Shown here piece after piece: positions 10,292-20,730 of a DNA stretch of 64,000 nucleotides; position 1 is the stretch's first letter; each line of letters begins with the position of its first letter. The notes under the pieces were generated by a model. That model searched no databases. It was given only the letters and a program-made list of their open reading frames with translations, and was not told the origin of the DNA. A program made the position numbers and the translations under genes. Source of the stretch: Platycnemis pennipes (Eukaryota > Arthropoda > Insecta > Odonata > Platycnemididae); assembly GCA_933228895.1 (NCBI GenBank), contig OW121855.1, positions 45,026,698 to 45,090,697 on the forward strand, in the 5' to 3' direction.

Positions 10292-11245
10292 CTACATCTA
10301 CATCTACATAATACCCTGCAAGCCACCACAAGGGTGTGTGGCAGGGGGTGATTGCTCACCAAACATGCACTACATATCATGCATAAAAAAGGAATAGTAT
10401 TAATATAGTAGTCAGAACTACACTATTTAAAAAAGATAGAAATTGCAAAGAAAACATGCAAAAACATTCTGTTAGTAGGGTTAGCTTTAAGTACTCATAC
10501 CAACATGCAGCTACCAATGCTATTCATTGCTACTCTCCGATAGGACATATTTACCGTTATTCGTATCTCTTATTGTGCGAGGGAAAAAGGACATTTTGAA
10601 TCGGTCAGTTCGGCAATCAATTTCTCTAACTTTATGATTATGGTCCAGTCTGCCATAGTAAGTTGGGGTTCGTAAAATATTTTTAACATCATCACTGAAA
10701 ATATTGCCTTGGAATTTGTGGAAGAGATTAAGTCTAAATTTCAACCTGCGATCTGACAATGATTCCCATTTCAATTCATTTAATAGACTGGTTACGCTAA
10801 TATAATTATCGTATCGTCCCTTTACAAATCTTGCCGATCTTCGCTGCACACGTTCAAGTTCATTACTTAGACCGATTTCGTAGGGATCCCATACACTGGC
10901 AGCATATTCCAAATGAGGTCTAACAAGGGAAAAGTAGCTGATTTCTCGTACATGATCGTCACATTTACCCAATACTCTTTTAATGAAACCCAGTTTGCGA
11001 TTCGCTTGACCCATTATTTCACGAATGTGTTTACCCCAGGAAAGATCATTTGTCAGTCTTATTCCAAGATATTTAATGGATTCCACGTTTGTTAATTCAT
11101 TATTACTTATTTTGTAAGTGGTAGGAGGAGAGCTATTCTTTTTCCAAAAATTCATTACAAGACATTTCTTTAAGTTTATTCTAACTGCCATGTATCACAC
11201 CAAGTTTCAATTGCTTGTAGGTCAATATTTAAATATTCTTTAACG
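10292..11245 (-). mobile_element. Family A LINE copy A2, 5'-truncated
   Basis: This covers the last ~950 bp of family A in inverted orientation to A1. The tail is at 10292 and the match stops at about 11245, inside the codons after the FADD motif. It is almost identical to A1 (for example one base differs in the GCATGTTTTCTTTGC block) and carries the same 1-base loss after TWQLE. A clear target duplication is not visible; TAAC near both ends is only a 4-base match. Confidence 0.9.
10520..11191 (-). pseudogene. LINE A2 ORF2, C-terminal fragment
   Basis: A 223-residue frame identical to the A1 C-terminal part: thumb and C-terminal region with YLGIRLTNDLSWGKHI, LEYAASVWDP and SFFPRTIRD. The polymerase core is absent through truncation. 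The Met at the start is produced by the frameshifted codons and is not a real initiation site. Confidence 0.85.
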
Positions 11246-14200
11246 TTTGATAACGATCTCTTCAGATAACGTCTTTCATATAACGTCTCACTATTTGAGA
11301 GACGCACTGCGGGCTGAAACATTAACTTAGTAAGCAGATAATACGCTTAAAGCTACAGTCAGCAATGCAGAGCGAGATAAATACAGCTTGAATCGACGAA
11401 GAGCGAGATAAAAATTGAAGCTCACCTCAGCTAAATATTTCAACTCCACACTCACCGATTCACTAGGCCACGGAGAATTTGCGTGGGCCCACGGTCTAGT
11501 CTCAATCGCCGGCGCCGACCGTTCTCCTTTCAAAACAGACACGAGTGATCTTAGAGCTGAGAATAAATTTTGCAATCCCCCACCTACGGCTTATATGACT
11601 CACAATCATTCCCATTCTTGACCAAAGCTCAGACCCGCTTTTGTGTGTCATTTGCGGTAGCGCAGGAGGGATTCTGTGGAAAATAAAAACAAAAAAAAGA
11701 AAGATTCCCCAGTAGAATTTCAACTGCAGCCAAGCGAGCGGGAATGAGCGTAGGGTGCCAGGAGAGAGAGAGAGAGGGAGGATGAGGGAGAAGGGTGCCT
11801 ATTAGAAAAATCCTTGACCCGATAGATGCGTCCGAGAGGCGGCATTTCAACTAGCTAGGCAGTTCCACGTGTACTTCCCCCCTCCCTCTCTCTCTCTTTC
11901 CTCCCTTCCTCCTCTGGTCTCCTCAGCTGCGGGAAACTCTTCATCCATCCATCTCAGAGTCGATGCAATCCCACGCTTGCCTCTTCCGTCTTCAGCTCAC
12001 ACGTAGAGAGAGCCCTCTCCCCGCTTTTTTATATCTTCCCCGGAACTCTTTCTTACTTTTCGATACCACCACCTAACAAGGGGGACCGTCCGTGGTCTTT
12101 GTTTCGTGAGCGTTATTGGATGTTATCGTGGATTCGGGGGAAAAAATAACTATTTCATTCACATCAGTCCCGTTCCGTTGTCTCGCACTTCAAATGAGCT
12201 CCTCCAGCGCACAAGAAAAAACGTGAGTGCTGCGGTGAAACAAATGATGGGGGAGTGTCCTCAAATGCCTCGCTTACACTGATAGATTTTACGATGGTTG
12301 GAATTATGGATGGATGGATGGCTTACCATGGTTGGAATTTGGCCGTGTGAACGCAAGTTGGCGCTAACCCGGATAAGCTTTTCTTCCACGATTGAGTTAC
12401 CATGGTAGGCGATAGTTACTGGTATTTTAAGTGCGTGTAAACGCAAGTAATAGTAGAAAGAAGGATTGTTTTGAAAATGGAAGTGGAAATGGACGTAGTG
12501 TTTGAAGACGAAGAGACCCGATTGTACTATGTGGATCGGAAATGATTATTACTGACAACGATATTTATTTTATCACACTGTAATATATTTTAGTAATCGC
12601 ACGACCACGTTCTACTGATTCGGTTGTTCAATAATGGTATTAAGTAGTTTGCTTTACCCCTGAATCCTAAGTACGTACGCTTATGTATTTATTGTATGTT
12701 TATCTTTCCGTGCATATGTACATATGCCAAAGTTAAGCTACTAAGAAGTTGCAAACATTCGCAGGAAATTCGACTCGTGTCATTTTTTACGTATTCGTTC
12801 CTTAGGACGGCGTTTAAAAGTGTCTCAGCATCATGCTTATAAATAGCTCCTTTTACAAACAGCAGAATGTGGTAAACCTTGGGATACCTACTGGATTTAA
12901 AAATACTGAATTTTGACAAGAACGTGAAATTCATTATGCATACTTGTATATTATATTTGGACGCATAAACTTGTCAACGGAATGGGCTAACATGAGCCAT
13001 TACTTAATGAGAGGTGAACAATTAATCATTTCATATTATGGCGTTCCATGGTTTACTGCATTTCTTGGTTCGTGATCTCCATATATAAGCTAAATGAAAA
13101 AAACATATAGGCAAGAAAACGTTAATATTTTTAAAGTGTAAAGATATTGGTTGAAATATACGAGAAAAGAGAGGTAAAGGTTGAATGTGCTACATATAAG
13201 GAACTTGGAGGAAGTCAGGGAATGCGTTCGTCGTTGTTCAAACTTTATATACTTTTTAACGTATTGTATTTAAAACGTATATGTAACGTATTTTAACGTA
13301 AAGCATGAGCGATTCAGAGGAAATGGCCATAGCATTCAATTTTATATTTAAAATTAAAGTTCAGCGAAGTAACTAACAAGAATCCATTGAGTATCTCGGA
13401 GAAAGACCCACAGTCAATCATGAGGAAATAATTTAAGAACAATATCGTTGGTTGGAATTTACCAAAAGGGATCTAGAAAAATGCATCGATAACGTTCGAC
13501 AAAATAACTGCATCTAATGTGCACATAAGTCAAAATACGCAGCCAGTTTTTGGAATCCTTAACGAGACAAAGTTCTTTCGCTACCCTACTCTCCATTGTT
13601 ATTTTGACTTATTTTTTTAAATTATATTAAGGCCGTATCCGAATTCGCTAATTAGCTTCCTAAATGCTCCCCTCGTAGGGAGGAAGCCATCTTGTAGAGT
13701 GTCCGAATTCGGAGGCATCAGTTTAGTCACCGAATTTAGTCATCTAATGTTGCCGTCAGCAAAGTGAGCATGAATTGTATCCTTTTGCGACGCCATCTTT
13801 AAAAACCGTCCCATAATTCTTAGCGCCTGGGAGGGTAGAAGATTGGTTGTTACGGTAAGGTAGGGTAGAAGATGGGATGTTATGGTAACAAAATGAAAAC
13901 AATTACTTGCGGAATGTTTATTGCTCATCATGGAGCCGATGAAATACTTCATGTGTCAGTTTGATATTAATTGTTTTTTTTCCCTTCAGAAAGATCGAAA
14001 TTCAAATGTTAAAAATGACAAAAATAAATTAAATAGGCAATCGTAGTGAATAACTAAAAATAATTCATGTCTATATCTTATTAATGCATTCATCTCGGAG
14101 TGGTAAATGTTCAAAGAACAGAAATATTTCTATAAATCGGTGAGATAAATTACTTTTGTCTTTTTAAACAATAATTGTGAGGCATGTGGTTGAAGTTGCT

Positions 14201-15395
14201 GATATAAGTTTTGCAAATTGGCACTGTAGTTTCCTCTTCTGCTTGTACATAACCTATTTATAATAAATTGGATGGTATTTAATAAAAAAAACCGTCAGCC
14301 CCGACTTCATAACCAAACCGGGTATTTCACCAACAGATCTGTTCCTTTCCATTTTATTATACGCACTAACAATTTGTATGTGGATGTACTCTAAGTACGG
14401 CATTGTACTTGGACGTAACCATTGATTAGCTCGTATAATGAAGCACTTCAAAACAAAGCTTGTGTAATTATAATGTAAAAACTTTAAATTACTTAAAAGA
14501 ATAAGCGAAAAATGAGTGCTGCCTGGAATATCTGTAAATGTAGGGTTTTTCATGCTAGACGAAGGCGAAAATGGCGAAAGTCTTACCGCTAACGCGAGTA
14601 TTTGGTCAAATATTAATACAATAACAATCTCTGTCTATGCTCGAGCTTAAGCGAAAGTGTGGTATTTACTGAGAAATTAGTTTTTAATTCAAAACAATAT
14701 CTCCGGTGAGCATCGTTTTAACTCGAAAAGTTAGTATGAGAACAAAAGTTCTTCCAAAATTACCGCTAGTGAAATACCTCAATTCAGGTTATTGCTACTC
14801 ATTTGTTTCAAAGTACCATTGTTACACCGTAGGTTGCGACCGTTGCGACACTGTAGCTTTCGTCCGCATTTATGCTCCCTTTAGTCATCAGGGAATCCAG
14901 GCATCTTCGATGGCTAATGGAACATGGTTAATTCCTAATGGCCAATGGATTCGAACACAACCTAAATTTTACTCTCCGTTAGCTGTCAGTGGCGTCTTTG
15001 GGACGGTTCTGGGTAGGCCGTGTAAACGCAAGTTAGTTTTAGTCGCCATATTAACCATCATTCTACCCTAGTAATGTAAACGGGGAAAAAGCAAGCTTTG
15101 CCGATAATCCATATCTACAATATAATGCAGCGGTTTGCAGGGAAACACATTGAAGTACGATGAAGTACCATTAACTGATGACCTTAAAGCATTTTGAGAG
15201 TTGAAATGATGCATGACAGTTGGAAATGAAACTCAGGAAATGCGCAGTAATAAAAGCTTTTAAATAAAATAATTCTCAACACATCATATTAAAAATAGCT
15301 ATTTAAACGCAGAAATAAAATATCTTGAAGTTGCACGTAAGTAGCATACGCAGAGCGGTATTTTTTGGAAGTTTGCATGGCGAAAGTGTAACCTA
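11246..15395. other. no gene recognised; GA/CT-rich tracts and repeat remnants
   Basis: GA- and CT-rich simple tracts lie at 11760-11790 and 11875-11930, and a GGAT microsatellite at about 12307-12322. Two short segments (12262-12450 and 14870-15085) share the motif GTGTAAACGCAAGT and may be remnants of one DNA transposon family. The 121-residue frame at 14706-15071 falls in the second and resembles no protein family known to me. The GTATCCGAATTCG / GTGTCCGAATTCGG pair near 13.64-13.72 kb looks like another decayed repeat. Confidence 0.4.
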
Positions 15396-16437
15396 AGTAA
15401 GATTCGTCTATTTGCCGATGACGCAGTAGTTTACGGGAAATTTTATGCGTAAACGATAAAGAACGTAAAATGATGACCTACAAGCAATTGAAAAATAGTG
15501 TGATACGTGGGAGTTAAAATTAATTTTAAAAAATGTGTAGCAATGAATTTTTGGGAAAAGAATAGTTGTCCTCCTATCACTTAAAAATAATTAATAATAA
15601 ATTAACAAAGGTTTAATCAATTAAATATCTTGGAATAGGACTGACACATGATCTTTCCTGGGGTAAACACATACGTGAAATTAGCTGATTTGCTTGACAT
15701 GGGTAAACCGGCATTCATCAAAAGAGTTCAGGGTAAATGTGAAGATCATGTACGAGAAATTACGTAGCTACATTCCCCTTGTTAGACCGCATTTGGAACA
15801 CGATCTCAGTATATGGGATCCATATGAAATAGGCCTAAATAATAAACTCGAACGTATGCAGCGTATAGAGCGGAAAGATTTTAAAAGGACGGTACGATAA
15901 CTATATTAGCGTAACCAGTCTATTAAATGAATTAAAATGGGAATCATTGCTAGATCTTAGGTTGAGCTTTAGACTTAATCCTTTAAATTAATTCCAAGAT
16001 AATATTTTCACTGATGACGCTAAAAATATTTTGCGAACCCCAAATTGCTAGGGTAGACTGGACCATAATCACAAAATTAGATAAATTGATTGCCGAACTG
16101 GGAGATTCAGAATGTGCTTTTTTCCTCGTACAATTAGGGATATGAATAGTGGTAAATACATCCAATACCAGTGTATCGGATATACATCCAATATATGTAT
16201 ATATCCAATGCTTAGCATAGGTAGTTGCATGTTGGTATAAGGACTTAACGCTAACCCAACTAACAACATCATGTTGCATGCTTGCTTTGCTATTTTTATC
16301 TTTTTTAATAATTTGAAGTTTAGACTAGTATACTATTACTAATCCATTTTTATGCATGATATGTAAACATGTTTGGTGTGAGTTCACCCCCTGCCTCAAA
16401 CTTTTACGGTGGTTTGCAGGGTATTATGTAGATGTAG
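15396..16437 (+). mobile_element. Old family A LINE remnant
   Basis: The match to A begins at CGTCTATTTGCCGATGACGCAG, the codons for the FADD motif, and runs through decayed thumb and C-terminal codons to a 3' end with GCAGGGTATTATG and a short GATGTA tail at 16437. Many stops and indels are present. The segment 16150-16220 carries an extra ATATCCAAT-rich insertion absent from A1-A3. Confidence 0.85.
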
Positions 16438-16477
16438 AACTTCATTCTCTTGGAAGTGCGTAGATCGGAATTGCATC

Positions 16478-16870
16478 CTTTAGCTCATTAGGTCGGATTG
16501 GCTGCTAAAGCATTGACCTCCCATCCTGAATAACCATATTTGAATACCGGCAGTGGTACTTATTTTTCATTGGTATACTATTCCACTTGAGTGTTGTGTG
16601 GAGAGCACTACGAGTTCATTACTTTGCCCGTCGGGACTTTGAGCTGCGTTCCTCTTGGCGCCTTTCGTTAAGAGGAGGCTAATGCCGAAACAGATTAATT
16701 CTCCACTCTTTCTCCTTATCCGTATATTCCCATCCCTGCATGTATCCTCCCTTTATGATGTGACTTTAAGCGCCCGACAGACTTTAAAACACTGATAAGC
16801 TTCCTGAACTGACGCCTTTACCAATCAGCGACAATTTCACCTACATTTACATAACACCCAGAAAGCCTAA
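16478..16870 (+). repeat. tRNA-derived SINE-like element
   Basis: A tRNA-like head (TTAGCTCATTAGGTCGG then ATATTTGAATACC as the B-box position) is followed by an unrelated body with GTTGTGTGGAGAGCACT and CCCGTCGGGACTTTGAG. The 3' limit is a guess. No second copy is visible in the window. Confidence 0.4.
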
Positions 16871-17210
16871 ATAAAGGTGTTTGACAGGGGTTGATTTCTT
16901 ACCTGGACCGGTGATAAAATTTAACTCCTTAATGCAAAGATTGCAAGCAATGCATTGCAATGATTAACGAATTCGACGCCTAAACATATATGCCAGTCGA
17001 ACTCATTACAGAAATACGAAATGAAATGTTTAAAATGAAAACACAACTATATATGGACAATTATTATTATATTAGCCGCTAATTCCAACTCTTTACTTCT
17101 GGTACCAAATGCAATGCACCAAAACCACGATACATCTATACAGATATATACAGAGAAATGCCTTTAGAACCAGTGATCTCCTCATTACTATGCAGATATT
17201 AGCCATATGG

Positions 17211-17349
17211 TTGAGTACTATATTTAACATGTCTCCATGTAGTAGTAGCACTGTAGCTCTTAGTTTCAAGTAATGCATGTTTTGTGATCTGCAGCCCCTG
17301 ACCAACACCCACGTGGTGGCTCGTAGGGCATAACGTATATGTAGATATA
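17211..17349 (+). mobile_element. LINE 3' end, family C
   Basis: GTAGCTCTTAGTTTCAAG followed by a diverged end motif (CCCCTGACCAACACCCACG, GTGGCTCGTAGGGC) and GTATATGTAGAT. It matches the C ends at 30402-30547 and 43588-43674. No coding part remains. Confidence 0.6.
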
Positions 17350-18022
17350 GAACCCCATAAGTCTCAATAGGACTGGTTTTCCATCGTACGCTGGAAAATA
17401 TTCACAACAATATATTGGCCTCAAAATATTTAGAATGGAAAATTCCATAGGAGAGGCACTGCGTGACTAGATTGCAAAGGCAACTAGGCCGACATTTCTC
17501 AGCCCGGGAAGGTCTTCGCTTACATTTGACTAGATGAAAATCTCTTGCCCTCGTATTGGGACTCTTCCGAACTTTTCATATTCCAACATTATGCATGGAT
17601 CGGCTATTGCCAATACAGGAAGCAAGGCTTCTCGAGCATTGTGTAAAGGGCGCATTCGTATTCCCATCTCGTTTAGCTATCGGTGTATGCAGCTAGTTAT
17701 TCTAGACCACAGAACACACAAAGAACACAGAAATGCCGTGATCATTGTTGAAGTCGCATACACAAAGAATTTAATTAGCTCTTTTGATGAATGAAGAAGC
17801 GGTGATAGAGAAATTGAAGTTAATCTAGACTGGTATTAAGTAATACCTACTAAAGTAAAAGATAATGACCGTGTTTTACCCTAAATTAATCGGGTGACAT
17901 TTATTATAAAGTTAAGATATGCATACCTATAAACCGATATATAAGAGTCAATATAACCGCCATGACGGCTGCATTAAAGAAACAGGAAAAAAGTAGAAAG
18001 TATTAGGAACTAAAGTAACATA
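17350..18022. other. no feature recognised
   Basis: Short frames only, with no repeat or motif I can support. Confidence 0.5.
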
Positions 18023-18338
18023 CAACTATATCTACATAATTCCCTGCAAGCCACCATAAAGGGGTGAGGCTGGGGTTGATTCACACCAAACATGCACTAC
18101 ATATCATGCATTAAAAGGATTAGTAATTAATTTCCAGTCTAAACTTCACAATTAAAAAAAGAAGATAAAAATAGCAAAGCAAGCATGCCAAAACGTACTG
18201 TTAGTTAAGTTAGCTTGTAGCCCTCATACGAACATGCACCTACTATGTTATCCATTAATACACTTGTATTTATTAACAGTGAATATATTTACAGCTATTT
18301 CTATCCCTAATTGTACAAGGAAAGCGGGACATTTTGTC
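18023..18338 (-). mobile_element. Family A LINE 3' end
   Basis: A minus-strand 3' end with a decayed tail at 18023, then CCCTGCAAGCCACCATAAAG, ACCAAACATGCACTACATAT and the A 3' untranslated region up to codons for the FPRTIRD region (CCTAATTGTACAAGG). It is a 5'-truncated, old copy. Confidence 0.8.
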
Positions 18339-18578
18339 TGAACATCTGTGGAATACGTCAACATATGTAGAACGTATGTGAACACCAGACGTATCGAAGT
18401 CTTGATGGGGTAGTGTTGCTATGTTGAGTTTATTAACCGGGAAAAACCTACCACTTCCCTGCCTCCACCCCCCTCCCACCCTGACGGTCATCTCCTCCCT
18501 CGGTTTTTTCCACTTATCACCCCCTATCCCTCCCCTAGGCCCTCCAAACCAAGTATATATTGACAGCACCTAGTAACA

Positions 18579-18628
18579 TTTGCTACCTGAAGATGATGTA
18601 TCAACATTGAAACCCGAGTCGAAGTAAA
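18579..18628 (+). ncRNA. hammerhead-ribozyme-like motif
   Basis: Seen: CTGAAGA (18587-18593), a short hairpin (GATGT 18595-18599 with ACATT 18604-18608), GAAA (18609-18612), then C-CCGA-GTC (18613-18620), followed by GAAGTAAA that can pair with TTTGCTAC upstream, with one mismatch. This follows the type I hammerhead order CUGANGA, stem II, GAAA, minimal stem III, NUH, stem I. Odd: an extra U between CUGAAGA and stem II, and a weak stem II. Cleavage is not shown; it may be a decayed Penelope-like or retrozyme remnant. Confidence 0.35.
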
Positions 18629-19689
18629 ATTTTATTTTTGGGAAGTTGCAATTGTATTACTTCAGTATCTTGATGGGGTGATAGGGTTTCACAGAAATAA
18701 ACTAGGGCCTGATGCATTAATATACTTCAAGTACCTTTAATAAAGTTTGAAATGGCTAAAAATTGAGTGATTACAAAATACGGGTTCACATTTTGGAAAT
18801 CTTCAAGGGTATATCCGCTTAAAATTCTTTCGGAAACGCTGTATTAGGGGTTAGACGGAAGAGGGGAATTTTAGTCTAAATCTCACCCCAATAAAGACGT
18901 TTATTCATCTATCTATAATTCTATTTTAACTGTAGCTGGCAGGGAACGGCCCTTCTGGACTTGAGTGAATGTTTTATCTCACGCCTTTTGGCCTACTGCG
19001 AAATGATCTCCACTACAAATATTTAAATCGAATTCCAGGCAAATAATTGCTCAAGTAGATAGCAATTAACTACTTACTACAGCAACAAGGGATTGTGATA
19101 TTTATCAGTTTTCATAATTTACGTAAAGCTCAATGCAAAAAACAAGATTTTACATTTATTACAAAATTTTTAGCGGACACAGGTATGGGCTACCGAGAGC
19201 CGACCAACGCGGGTCCTCGCTTGGAATGCAGAAGATGCGATGACGAGAATAAATACTCCTTCTCTCATATAAAATCCTTTGCCAATTAGAATAAATCATA
19301 GATTGATAGCTGAAAATACTTAAAATAGTTTAAAATACTTCCTGCAACAAAATCGATTCATGGTCAGAGATAAGTAAAAATTTTGTAACTTAGAATTTTT
19401 ACAAATTTGAGCCATTGAGTGGTTTTGTTTTTTAATTTCATTAAGCATCATAAGTCATTTTAGTCAGAAAAATATGCGTACAGAGATAAATTGTCACACC
19501 TATGGATTTAAAATTTCATTTTCCCGAGTACCATTACAAAACATAATAGGCATCATAGCTAAGGGATAGGTAGTTGAAATGTTGCTCGTCTGTAGTGGTA
19601 GCTCACATTTGCACGTTTAGCATTTGCATAGTAGATCTTAGTGGAATGTTTGGTTGCATGGCTGCATGGAAGTTGCACAGGCAAGTTGC
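18629..19689. other. no gene recognised
   Basis: AT-rich DNA. The 64-residue frame at 19095-19289 has no recognisable domain. Confidence 0.5.
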
Positions 19690-19745
19690 TTGGTAGCTCT
19701 TAGTTGCATGTAAATGGTGCAGTTTCGGTAACTTCCCCCCCTCCC
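19690..19745 (+). mobile_element. short family C 3' fragment
   Basis: GGTAGCTCTTAGTTGCATG and the following sequence up to a C-rich run match the start of the C end motif. The tail itself is lost. Confidence 0.4.
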
Positions 19746-20051
19746 CCCCATGAGTTTGTCCCTGTGGCAATTAGCATGCACGCGGAGAAGTTCAGTAATC
19801 TACATTTACATAGTACCCTGCAAGTCACCATAAGGTGTGTGGCAGGGGGTGAATTCACACCAAGCATTATGCATGACAAAGGATCGGCAATAATATATTA
19901 GTCTAAACTTCAATTTTTAAAATAGATAACAATAGCAAAGCAAGCATGCAAAAAATGCCGTTAGTTGGGTTAGCTTAAATTCCTTATACTAAGATGTAAC
20001 TACCTTTGCTAACCATTGATACACTGGTATTGGATATCTTTATTTACCACT

Positions 20052-20579
20052 TTTGAAATTGGGATCTGTTCTGGCGTAACATAGCTTCTAATAAACTTCG
20101 CCACGTGAAAAGTGACGCAAGAGTTTGGAAGTCCTCAATGCGGGATAGCCGACAAGAGGAAGTTGTATTAACAAGGATGAGAATCGGCCGTACGGTCCTA
20201 ACTCACTCATATCTTTTCTCTCCTGAGAAGGAGCCGCCAACCTGCGCCGACTGCAACCTCCGCCTCACTGTAGCACAGCTTTTAACCAACTGCATTGCAT
20301 ATCAAGCGCTCCGTGACAAATTTAGAATCCCCGCGGATCTCAGAAATATATTGGGGGATAACTCTGTAAACGTAGACAATCTTTTTATGTTCCTGCGTGA
20401 GACCAATCTATTTTCTAAAATCAGAATAGCTTTTATCCGCATATTGTCAATATTCGCTTAAAAATTCCGGAAGTGTGAAAAATATCTTTTTTATAGTAGT
20501 AATGGGTAATGAAGGTGCGACATGACCCTGGTCGTCGATGCACCGCTAAATCAATTCTACTTCTACTACTACTATATGA
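20052..20579 (+). mobile_element. I-like LINE 3' end inserted in family A remnant
   Basis: The insert is flanked by ACCACT on both sides (20046-20051 and 20580-20585). It carries the last coding part of an I/R1-type ORF2 and ends in a TAC-rich tail (TTCTACTTCTACTACTAC), unlike the GATGTA tails of A-C. It is about 528 bp and heavily 5'-truncated. Confidence 0.8.
20105..20461 (+). pseudogene. I-like LINE ORF2, C-terminal fragment
   Basis: A 118-residue frame with SRQEEVVLTRMRIGRTVLTH, PTCADCNLRLTVAQLLTNC and later an aliphatic C-terminus. Basic LTRLRIGHT and a CxxC...H/C cluster directly after the RNase H domain are characteristic of I, R1 and related LINE ORF2 proteins. Here the pattern is EPPTCADCNLRLTVAQLL followed by TNC, so the usual histidine of the cluster is replaced by Q. 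The reverse transcriptase and RNase H parts are missing through 5' truncation. The first Met is incidental. Confidence 0.75.
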
Positions 20580-20730
20580 ACCACTATTCATATCCCTAAT
20601 TGTACGAGGAAAAAAGAACATTTTGAATCTCCTAGTTCGGCAATCAATTTCTCTAATTTTGTGTTTATGGTCCAGTCTACCATAGTAAACTTAAGTTCGA
20701 AAAAACATTTTTAACGTCATCAGTAAAATA

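Larger units (their letters stand above)
19798..20730 (-). mobile_element. Family A LINE 3' end split by an I-like insertion
   Basis: Part one (19798-20051) is an A 3' end from its tail to the codons just before the stop. Part two (20580-20730) resumes with CCCTAATTGTACGAGG and the SFFPRTIRD codons. The two halves join cleanly when 20052-20579 and one ACCACT copy are removed. Confidence 0.85.
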
